DNA of 64,000 nt, taken from Crocodylus rhombifer (Eukaryota; Chordata; Crocodylia; Crocodylidae). Position 1 is the first letter of the stretch; each line of letters starts with the position of its first letter. Below, piece after piece: positions 23,423 to 32,175 of the stretch. Under the pieces are notes generated by a model. That model saw only the letters and a program-made list of their open reading frames with translations. It made no database searches and was not told the DNA's origin. The DNA lies in contig JAVSML010023995.1 in assembly GCA_038503035.1 (NCBI GenBank), forward strand, positions 1-64,000. Reading direction: 5' to 3'. The position numbers and the translations under genes are program-made.

Positions 23423-26400
23423 CTGGGGCCCATTTTGACCTTGACCTTTTAGCTACTGAACAGCCCAAGATGGCATGCTTGTCCCTGAGCCAAAAACCTC
23501 AAAGGGATGAAGGTGTTAGGTCAGTCTTAGGCCTCAGTTTTTGTATCAGTGGAATTATTCTAGTGGTGATCTTTGGCTAGCACAGATACCAGTTCTGTAG
23601 TTATAACTGGCCTCATACCAGTTGTAGTTTCTTCTTCATCTTCCCACACACAGAGTGAAGCTTCTGCGTGCATACATGCTTCTTCCATCTTATGCAGCTT
23701 CCTTTCTGTTTTGGTTGCAAACTGGCTAAAGTTTTCCAAGTGTGAAGTTCAAAAGATGAGATCCCTGACTTGGAATGCCTGTAGTGTAGTTACATCTCCC
23801 TGGAGGTGAGAACACACTGCCAGATTTTGATTGCAGGCTCCTTGGGGCAGAGCCTGTCTTGTCTGGGCTTGAAAAGCACCTACCAGGTGCTGCTACAACA
23901 AATAATAACTACTAGCCACTGCCCTGGTCTCTTGGGCTCTTGGCTGTGCCAATAATACGTGCATATTGCTCTTTCTATATATACAGATGGTAAAAATATA
24001 AACTTATTCACCAGATAATCATCACTAAATGAGAGAATGGATATTGCATTTGGGTGGAATTTCATATGATTTAATAATGACAGCCATGGTAATCCAATTA
24101 CCCTTCCTCTTGCCCATCTACCATTTTAAGACTTAATATAGCTACCCTGGGAGAAAATAAGATCTCATATAAATATGTAATCTTGGCTTCATGTAATTAA
24201 AAATATATATATATTTCAATTAAATGTTATCCTAATATGTTTTAAAGTAACTTTTCTCTATCAGAATGCAGCTTTCAGAGGACAAGCCATTTGACCTAGA
24301 GCTTAGTTCCAGAAAGTACATTTGTTTTTAGACTGGGAGAAAAGAAATTGGAAATGATGAAACAGATCATATGTTTGAACTTTAATTTTGTTGATGGTTA
24401 GTTGTTGGTTGAATAGTTGCTGCTAGAGTTCTTCTATTAGCTATTTTTGTAGATTCCTGTATATTGAACTGTTTCTGAACTGGTCACATGACCTTAAGGC
24501 TAAGTAGAGATATTCAAAAAGCCGAAGGCTGAATTGATTCAGCCTTCGCAGGTTAGTTTAAGCTGCATAGACTGAACTGATAAGCAAGTGAACAGACATT
24601 CACTTTTGATTCCAGCAATGCAGCCACATGCCTGCAGTGGCCCAGGCCAGAACCTGGGGTATACTAGAGCATGCTTCCCTGCTCAGTTGGAGCAGACAGG
24701 TTGAGCCAAGGTTAGCCCACCCACCTTGGGGGGCAGGGAGGGGCATTGGAGGAGAGGTGCAAAACATCCTGGGATGCTGGGGGACCGTGAGTTAACTTAA
24801 ATTTGGAGGGGATCTGGGACAGAAGGTCTGATACTCCATCAGTCCAGGTTTGTCTTAAATCTGTTTCAGACATTTTGAAAGTGGTTTATGCACACTGAAT
24901 TTCTGTTGTGTCACAGATTTGAACCAGTTTCTGATCACTTATACCAATTTATGTGTAATTTCTGTTCCTAGCCAAAGACCTTTCATCCAGATAAGTCTCT
25001 GCATGCTTTCTCAGAAGTGTTTTAATCTGTAATTTTTTTTTTTGTATGTAAGTGGTAGAGGTGCCTTGTGGCTTTCAATCTCTATGACACATACAATACC
25101 TATTTTTTTCTGAATCATTGGCCTAAATGGCCTGTCCAAGAGCTTATGCTACCTAAGGAAGACCTAATTCAAAATGAACTGAAGCAAGTTGTGTAGAGCA
25201 GTATCACAGGTAGTCTCTTGACTGCAGTTCCAAATCCTATGCCAGGAGTGTCCAGCGGTCTGAGAGAACTGGTCTGCAAAACCCCTGTCATCTCAAGTAT
25301 CTTATTTTAAAATTTTTTTCCTCCATTATTACCTGATTGTATGTATTAGTTGGAAAACATTCCAGCCTTTTCTTCCCTAATTTTAGTGTGAAAAAATGTG
25401 AGTGTGTGCAAATGGATATAAGCACCTATAGTATTTACACATCACACAGCTATGGCACTAGGGAGAATATTTTCCAGGTGTAAACAGCCTGGTGTCTTCT
25501 CAATATGGTCACTGATATGTGTTGAGCATTCTATATTTAAAAGTACTAAGAAGTTTAAAGATATTATATGCTAACTTTGATTCAAAAGAGTTATCAGTCA
25601 CACATCCACTTATTCAGCATCAAAATATTTAACCACCTCCAAGTTATAGATATGTTTTTAAAATTCTTGAGTTGGGCTTTATAACCAAAAGCCACCACCT
25701 TAGATCTTTTCTTAGGACTCATAAGCGATGATTATTTGTTGCATTAATATGATGATCTAATTTGATGGTGTTATTCTAATTCGATACTAAATCATCAGTA
25801 ATTTGATCTTGATTTTAACACTGTTTTACTTTGTGCTTATTTTACTTTAATGTTATTAACAATAGCTTGGCTTTGAGGATATGTTGCCTTGATTTTATTT
25901 TTGTTTAATAGTTTTAATAAAAGTTATAAAAAATGATGCTGAGTTCCATTTCTTTCAATAAGCAACATGGGTCCAGAACCCTGGAACTTGAGTCATCATC
26001 AAGCTGGTCAGCTTAAAAATCCAGATAGCTCCCCCAAATTTATCTGCTGGTTTTCACACCCAGATTCATGTACATTATTACCAACACTGGTAGTATAAAA
26101 TATGGGCTGCAAGTAACAGAAGGAAAATTAGTCCACATTATTTTCTTGACAAATTCATTAATACCTGAGCCTTTTGCAAGAGCATGTGCTCCTAGGGATA
26201 TAGTGAAAGCCCAGGTAAGGCATTCTGTCTAACTTGTATCTGTACTTACCACTATGTGACCTGAGCACCTGTATAGCAGAGTAAAGATGTTAGTGTCACT
26301 TAGATTAATAAAGCACATAGCATATGCAATCCAACTCTGCTGCCTCTGCTACCTAAGGGTGTAGCACAAAGAAGAACAGGAAAAGATATGGAAAGGAAAA

Positions 26401-27215
26401 TAAGGGAAGAGAAGCAAACCCCTTTCCTGAATTAGTCTCTGTTAGTGGAAGAAGCCATCTGGGATGTAACATTAATAACAGAATGGGTGGAAGTGTTGAC
26501 GGCAGTGTGCATTTTTTTTCTTTCTAGGCATTAAAGATCTTCACACAAACTCCTGAGTGACAGAGGAAAGAGAAGCCAGTGGGTGGTGCTTGGGCATCTC
26601 TAATGATTGCAAACAAAAACTGTATTAACACTGCCAGTGCCCGCTGCATGTATTCTATCCGTACTACACCAGAGGGAGTGTTGGCAAAGCATCGCAGAAA
26701 GCTCGTTATACCTTTTTGTTGGTGCATGAAGAAAATGGAACAGTTAACTGATTTGCTACCTTGCTGTCATCCAGCAGCCGGCTCTACCCTTGTCAAGTGA
26801 ATGTGTTGCATAGATGTGATTTTCTTAAGGTAAAAAAAAATCACCTGAAATGCCTTTGAACACTTAGGACTCAGACCTGTCAACTTCACTGTTTTTTTTT
26901 CTTATAATAGTCTTACTCCTTTTTGGCCCTTTTTTCAGGTCTGCTAATAAACGTGATCAAGCCATTTCTTTTTCTGGTGCTGTGCTCCAGCCTTGGAGAG
27001 TAATTTGTGTGTGAAGAAATACCTCCGGCGCTAAAATGTTTAAAATTACTCTTTTTTTCTCTGACTTCGCTCCTAATTTAGAGTATCCAGATGCAGATCC
27101 CCTCAGATTCACCCACAAGATGGAATTCTCAGAAAATATTGTTTTGTTTCATTTGTTTTTTAATATCTACATTTCTCAGACTTCCTGTTCCAGTTTCTAA
27201 TTGGTTGGGGCTCCC
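23423..27215. other. Intergenic; one perfect hairpin, no gene
   Basis: AT-rich. Contains the 26-bp palindrome at 24523-24548. The stretch 26520-26800 is open in one frame on each strand but shows no domain I recognise. Confidence 0.5.
24523..24548. repeat. Perfect 12-bp palindrome
   Basis: CGAAGGCTGAAT (24523-24534) and ATTCAGCCTTCG (24537-24548) are exact complements with a TG centre. Probably the terminus of an unrecognised foldback element. Confidence 0.7.
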
Positions 27216-27463
27216 TGGATGTATCCACATGAGATGCTTAATGTGCAGAAGACTAATTCTACTGCACATTAGTGCGGTGGGCAAAACCCGCGCTAATGTG
27301 TGGTAGATTTAGTCTAATGTGCATTAACATCACTAAAAAAACGTTCCTCTGCACTAATGCACAGTAGCACTGATTATGGTGCATTATGTTAGTACCTGTC
27401 TTTACAGGTACTAAACTTAATGCGCTGTAACTATGGCACATTAATGAAAATGTAGATGCACCC
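27216..27463. mobile_element. GGGTGC-family TIR element, copy 3
   Basis: Left end TGGATGTATCCACATGAG and right end AAAATGTAGATGCACCC are degenerate inverted termini. The interior carries CTGCACATTAGTGC and TAATGCACAGTAGCAC phrases as in copy 1. Non-coding. Confidence 0.7.
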
Positions 27464-30199
27464 CCTCAGAATTGTTCAGGTTGCTCTTTTGGGAGAACAA
27501 GTGGTAAAACCAATGGGAATGCATTTCATAGATCTCCTACTTCTCAGCATACAATCTCAGGTTCTTTTAAGCCCACCAGAAGAGTTATTGAAAACAGCTT
27601 GATCTTTCCATGTTCTTATGCTTAATGGAGAGATTAAATGAGGGGCTTTGGAAGCATCAGTCGAGATTTCAAAAAAAAAAATAGAGATGGAAGCCTAAAA
27701 TTAAGCTTCTAAATTCATATGTAAACACCTAATTTGGGCCTAATCATACGCCCATTGAAGTCAATTCCAAAGCTCTGGCTGACTTTAGTGGTCCAGGATT
27801 AAGTACGAAATTATGGCCTGGTTTTCAAATGTGCTCAGCGCCTAATGATTCTCATATAAGTCTCTGCTCAGCCATTTTGAATCTAAGGTAGTACTTTTTA
27901 GGTAGCCATTATTTAAAACCTTGGCCACTGATTTCTTCTTCCCATCTTCCAATTGCTTATGACTTCTTACCCTGAGAGAGAGAATAAAAACCATACAGAA
28001 AATGTAGCACTGGCATGTATTTATTTTTCTGATGTGTGACAGTTATCATGAACACTCTTGGCAGCATTGAAAGGTTTACGGCTAATCACCCCACAACAGT
28101 TATTGTATAACTTTAACAAGGGAAAGCGCACACACCTCCTCGCTTGGGCCTGAATTCACGGAATTACACAAAGCTTTGTGCAAATTTCACATTGTCTGTT
28201 TTTTGGGTAACAGGATGTTGACACATCTGGGGTCCACAGGATCCAGATGAAACACAAGACCAGCTGAGCAGTGCGGTAGGGGTAATTTTAGAAGCTCAAA
28301 TGCTGTATATTATTTGCAGTTCTTTGTAGCTTTCCAGGGATATGACCCCACAGGGGGATCAAAAATGATTGTGATGGATCCCTGTGTGGGACCTTCAGCC
28401 CTGATCCCTCCTGCGTGGGGCTTTCAGGCTTTGTGAGTTTTGCCCAGACAGAGGACTGGTAACACTGTTTGATTTAAAACAACATTCATTCATGAAAAAA
28501 AAAACATTCGAAAAAAGAAACCGTTTAGAGTAAAGAAAAAATGCGTGTAGCTTGCTCTCTCCACAGCCACAGCTATCTGTTTCTTGCTGCCCGTGGAGAG
28601 CAGTGTTGGGGCCAAGAGAGGATAATGGTTCTGTATAAAGGGAGCAGCGCATAACATCGCTGGATAAGGGCCAAGCTCTGGGGACTTTTTTTTTTTTTTG
28701 GCTTTACCTTTATTTAGAGAAATATCCTCTCCTCTTCCCTTTAGGCCTCTCGGCCTCCCCCTTCCCCAAGGAGATTTTTGGCAAGCACATTCTAAATACG
28801 GGAAAGTCCAGTTGTTTTAATGGATATTTGCTGCCACAGAAGGACTCTCTGTAACAATTAGAAAAAAAGATGGGATTCTTTTGCAATGTTTGAACAACCC
28901 CCATCAGCCCACTGCAGGAACGTGATCCCTGAGGGAAAGGGGATTATATCCCTCCCCAGGCTTTCAAACAGCTTTGACCTCTCCCCTCTGCCGCAAGCCC
29001 CACCGTTTGTACGATGAGCCCAATCCTGCAGAACTAAGTCCTGCCCTCACTTGGACAAAACTCTGGTTATTCTCAGAGTATTAGGCCATAATTGGGCCCC
29101 ACGTTGCCAAATGCTGCCTGAGTCGGCAACATAAAATGCTTCAAACATAAACAAAGGGAAGAACAGATCTAAGAACTACCAAATGAAAAGATTTTTTTTT
29201 TGCTTTCCCTCAACCAGCAGGTGCCTCTATAGAGTCAGTACTTAGCCTGTTTCATCATCACAGGCCTGTGGCACAGTATTGGAAATACCTGCTTTCTGAT
29301 GATTATAAGGCTTTGCCCTCCCCATCCTGCTCTCCTTCGTGGTCTCCTTCTCCCATGCTGTGGTGCGCCTGAAAAGCTGTCCCTGAATCTCCATGCCATC
29401 CAGTAGCTAAGACTTGTGGAGGACAGCGACCGGAGATATTTCTGTTTCTATTTTATGTGTACAAATGATTACGAGAGAGAGAAGGGAAAGAAATAGTATC
29501 CCCCGGTGATGAAATACTGTGGGTGGCAAGAGTCAAGGAGCTTGATTGGGGAATGTGTGGTGGCCCCAGTTAGTCTAAACTGCATTTTTCCCTTAAACAT
29601 ATTTCCAGAAAGTGAACTGAGGTTTGTCTGAGAGCATGCTAGCTCACCCGCCACAGCGTGCGGGTGCTCCAGCTGCCCACCCACTCCGTGTGCACATGCC
29701 TCTTCGGGGTGGAGAAGGGACTTCACATGGGACAAGAGGCAAGTAAAACCTACATGGGGAGCGGGGACTGCTCAGAGCCCTGCTCAGGCTGTTCAGATGT
29801 GAGAAGCTTTTAGGGACAGAATGCCTTTGGCAGGGCTGGACACTGACATGCGTGAGCTGGGTGGCCCGGGACAGAAAGGGGGCCAGAAAATAGTAATTTT
29901 TTTGATAATTATTATCATTATTTCTGGTGAGGGGAGGCCTGATGCTACAAGTTTGCTCAGGGGTGCCAGGAGTCTAGGTAGGCTGCTGAAGAGCGGTAAG
30001 GGGAGGTGGGGAATAACCCCTTCTCCCCTCTCTGGAAACAACTTGAATCCCTGCCCACAGCCAGCAAAACAGAACAAAAAAGAGGGGGAGAAGCAGCCAG
30101 AGCTTGGGTGACAGGAGCAGCCAGAGCTTGGGTGACAGGAGCTGAGGCCCCGGTGCCCTCTGCTCCTTCAGGAGGCTGAGACCTGGGACATGGGGGCTT
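27464..30199. promoter_or_regulatory. VEGFA upstream flank, no gene
   Basis: Unique sequence leading into the promoter, with GC content rising from about 29.6 kb. RCGTG cores occur at 28920 (ACGTG), 29657 (GCGTG in CCACAGCGTGCGGG) and 29850 (GCGTG), but no exact copy of the human TACGTGGG hypoxia element. A perfect 24-bp tandem duplication lies at 30092-30139. Confidence 0.45.
30092..30139 (+). repeat. Perfect 24-bp tandem duplication in the promoter
   Basis: Units at 30092-30115 and 30116-30139 are identical; each contains GCTTGGGTGACAGG, including TGACAG, a MEIS/TGIF-type core. Confidence 0.95.
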
Positions 30200-30746
30200 T
30201 AGGGTGCTATTACGCCCCTCCCTGGCCAGGGGGGAGGAGCGAGGGTGGGGACTCCGCGGAGGAGGGACTCTTAGATCTCCTCGGCGGAGCAGAGCGGAGC
30301 AGTTGCAGAGGGAGAGCGCGGAGAGCGGGTGCTCTGCCCGGCGTGCGAGGCACAGCGCAGTGCAGGCTCTCCCCCAGGAAGGCGGGAGAGGGACAGCACA
30401 GATCCGCACAGGAGGGACGAGAGCAGATTTAGGAGGAGCGGCTCTCCTTGTGAACCGGGATTTGCTAGCAGTTTTGGTCTCCCCCCGCTTCTTCTTCCTA
30501 CCCGCTGCTTAATTTATTTTTCTCTCCCTCCCTGCCTGCACAGCTCGGATTGTTCCTCTCTCCCTCTTTGATTCCTTTTGCCAGCGGTGACCAGAGCAAG
30601 GGGAGCAAGGAGGGCGAGCCAGGCAGCCCCTCTCCCTACTTCCAGGCACCCGAGGCTGGGATCAACCCCCAGCTCCTCTCCCCGCTTTGGACCCCGGCGC
30701 CCGCGAAGGGACAGAGCAGCCGGGCCGGCAGGCAGCCCGCCCGAAG

Positions 30747-31046
30747 CTGGGATCATGCACTGAAACTTGCGGGCAAACTTTGGTGGTGTGCGGAGCGTGC
30801 GGCGCCCGGATCCCTGGAGGCGGCGGAGGGCGTGTGCGTGTCCGTGTCCGGGGGGCGGCGGCGGCGCAGCGGAGCCGGTGCCAAGGGGGGCAGAGCCGCG
30901 GGAGCGGAGCGCATGGAGGGCTGAGCCCGGAGCCTGGGAGCGTCTCGCGGAGCCGGCGGAGGCACAGCGCGCCCAGCGCAGCGCAGCGCAGCGGGGAAGG
31001 CGGCGGCGCCCGGCCAGGAGCCCCCCGCCGCCCCGCGCCAGGAACC
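30747..31046 (+). CDS. VEGFA: Possible CTG-initiated N-terminal extension (L-VEGF type)
   Basis: A CTG at 30747-30749 lies exactly 100 codons upstream of and in frame with the VEGFA ATG, in favourable context (A at -3, G at +4). No in-frame stop intervenes. It is the first in-frame CTG after the upstream TGA at 30588. Human VEGFA has a CUG-initiated form with about 180 extra residues, cleaved to release a nuclear N-VEGF fragment. Here the extension would be rich in Arg, Gly, Ala and Pro. Such composition also follows simply from GC-rich leader sequence, so translation is not proven. Confidence 0.35.
30755..30763 (+). promoter_or_regulatory. Minimal uORF 1 (Met-His-stop)
   Basis: ATG CAC TGA in the leader, out of frame with the main start. 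The A at -3 gives a usable context, but the C at +4 is weak. Termination after two codons would favour reinitiation downstream. It overlaps the patch that resembles the human leader. Confidence 0.5.
30913..30924 (+). promoter_or_regulatory. Minimal uORF 2 (Met-Glu-Gly-stop)
   Basis: ATG GAG GGC TGA, 134 nt upstream of the main ATG and out of frame with it. Human VEGFA also has a three-codon uORF, ATG GAC GGG TGA, in the equivalent part of its leader, and it has been reported to affect isoform translation. The shared length and similar peptide suggest a conserved regulatory uORF. Confidence 0.55.
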
Positions 31047-31112
31047 ATGAACTTTCTGCTCGCTTGGATCCGCTGGGGGCTGCCGGCGCTGCTCTATCTG
31101 CACCACGCGGAG
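31047..31112 (+). CDS. VEGFA: VEGFA exon 1 coding part: signal peptide
   Basis: Encodes 22 residues, MNFLLAWIRWGLPALLYLHH then Ala-Glu, nearly all of the hydrophobic secretion signal. The length is identical to the human coding part of exon 1 (66 bp). The ATG has A at -3. The exon ends in phase 0 with GAG followed by the GTACGG donor. The signal continues into exon 2 (LSQA) with predicted cleavage before Ala-Pro, giving a 26-residue leader as in other vertebrates. Confidence 0.96.
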
Positions 31113-31259
31113 GTACGGCCGCCACCGGGGGGGCCGGGGCCGGGCAGGGCGCGCGGGGAGGCCTTCCCCGGCCAGTCCCGCGCCGCGCCGCGCCGCGCCG
31201 GCCTGGGACGGGACATGCAGGGCATGGCCGGGGGAGGTGGCTTGTATCAGCTCCGGCCG

Positions 31260-31470
31260 GGGGGAGAGTGTGTGTGTGTGTGAGAGAGAGTCGGTTGTGT
31301 CAATGTAAATTGAGTGTGCTCTGTGTGTGTGTGTGTGCGTGGGGTGCGAGTGTGGGAGTGTATGTTTGTGGACGTGGGGTACGTGTGGCGTGGCACTGTG
31401 CTCCGTGTGGATGTGGGGTGTGAGGGTGTACTCTGTATGCAGTGTGAGTGTGTGTTAAGGGGTGTCGGCT
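31260..31470 (+). repeat. GT-rich microsatellite-like tract in intron 1
   Basis: Interrupted TG/GTGT runs at 31269-31281 and 31322-31338, followed by degenerate GTGT sequence to about 31470. The tract directly follows the CpG island and contains two ACGTG hexamer cores. Confidence 0.7.
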
Positions 31471-31854
31471 GTAGCCGTGTTGGTGTAAGGACATAAGCAG
31501 ACGGGGTTGTGCATGTGTGTGTTGTGTGCAGCGGAGGGGGATGTGGCTTGCTCCCCCACCCCCAAAACAGCAGTGCAGAAGTCCCTGTCTGGCAGAAACC
31601 ACATGGAGATCAAAGGGGACAACATGGATTATTGGGAGTTTCTTCCCCGCTCCATTTGCGACATCCCCAGAGCCGCCCCCCCTTGGCCGGCTGCCCCTCC
31701 CGGATTACAACACTGCCTGCTCGCCGGGCCCTTCCCCCCCGGCGCTCTCTGATCTGGCTGCTCCCCCCCAGGTTCAGCAGTGAATCGGGTCTCTTTTCCT
31801 CCCCACCATGAGGTCCACATGACAAGCCAGATGCCTGGCTCCTTTGAAGGGGCT

Positions 31855-32060
31855 CAAGGGGAGCCTAAGGTGGAGTTTAGATTGTGGTGTAAGACTCGCG
31901 TCTAGTCTGAGGCGGTTAGATTATGGGTCATGGCAGGCTTATGCCAGTCTGAGGTGGAGTTTAGATTGTGGTTCAGGGACTTGCGGCCAGTCGGGTGTCG
32001 TGGTTCATGCAAGGCTTAGTAGATCCTAGGTAGCCTCTACTAGGACTCTACTACTAGTTT
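31855..32060 (+). repeat. Imperfect tandem repeat in intron 1
   Basis: The phrase GGAGTTTAGATTGTGG occurs twice (about 31871 and 31965), and degenerate versions with GAGG(C)GGTTAGATTATGG and GAGGTTAGATTATAG recur at about 31908 and 32060. Spacing is irregular at roughly 45-95 bp. It directly abuts a CR1-like tail and may be the variable 3' UTR of that LINE copy. Confidence 0.5.
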
Positions 32061-32175
32061 GAGGTTAGATTATAGTTCATACAGGTTGTTGGGATAGGGG
32101 CGCCCCTGCCACAGGCAGCGGGCTGCACTAGCTGACCTCTGGAGGTCCCCTCCAGCCCGGCTTCTCTAACTTTGC
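32060..32175 (+). mobile_element. CR1 LINE 3' end fragment, + strand
   Basis: The string GACCTCTGGAGGTCCCCTCC followed by AGCCCGGCTTCTCTA is the characteristic CR1 3' terminus. It is a short 5'-truncated copy with no coding content. Confidence 0.65.

Larger units (their letters stand above)
30280..31046 (+). other. VEGFA: VEGFA 5' untranslated region (start inferred)
   Basis: The leader is long, about 760 nt, and GC-rich; the 5' end is an estimate. The human VEGFA leader is about 1 kb and contains IRES activity. A conserved patch around GCACTGAAACTT (about 30757-30769) matches the human leader as I know it. Only two ATGs occur in the whole stretch, each followed within three codons by a stop. 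The frame of the main ATG is open back to a TGA at 30588-30590, that is 152 codons without an ATG. This allows non-AUG initiation of a longer protein as described for human L-VEGF. Confidence 0.7.
30200..31300 (+). promoter_or_regulatory. VEGFA: VEGFA CpG island and proximal promoter
   Basis: This is a very GC- and CpG-rich block surrounding the first exon, in sharp contrast to the AT-rich flanks. A Sp1-like G/C cluster lies at about 30213-30252, including a run of six G at 30229-30234 followed by three shorter G tracts, which could form a G-quadruplex. The human VEGFA promoter is likewise TATA-less with clustered Sp1 sites and a G-quadruplex just upstream of the start site. I see no TATA box, and the exact transcription start cannot be fixed from sequence. 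Confidence 0.75.

Noticed and set aside
26579..26800. Possible exon about 4 kb upstream of VEGFA
   Set aside because: Open on both strands but no recognisable protein, no convincing splice pair and no known neighbour gene at this distance.
30514..31125. Minus-strand frames up to 203 codons across VEGFA exon 1
   Set aside because: CpG-island sequence rarely contains stop codons on either strand; no domain and no known antisense gene here.
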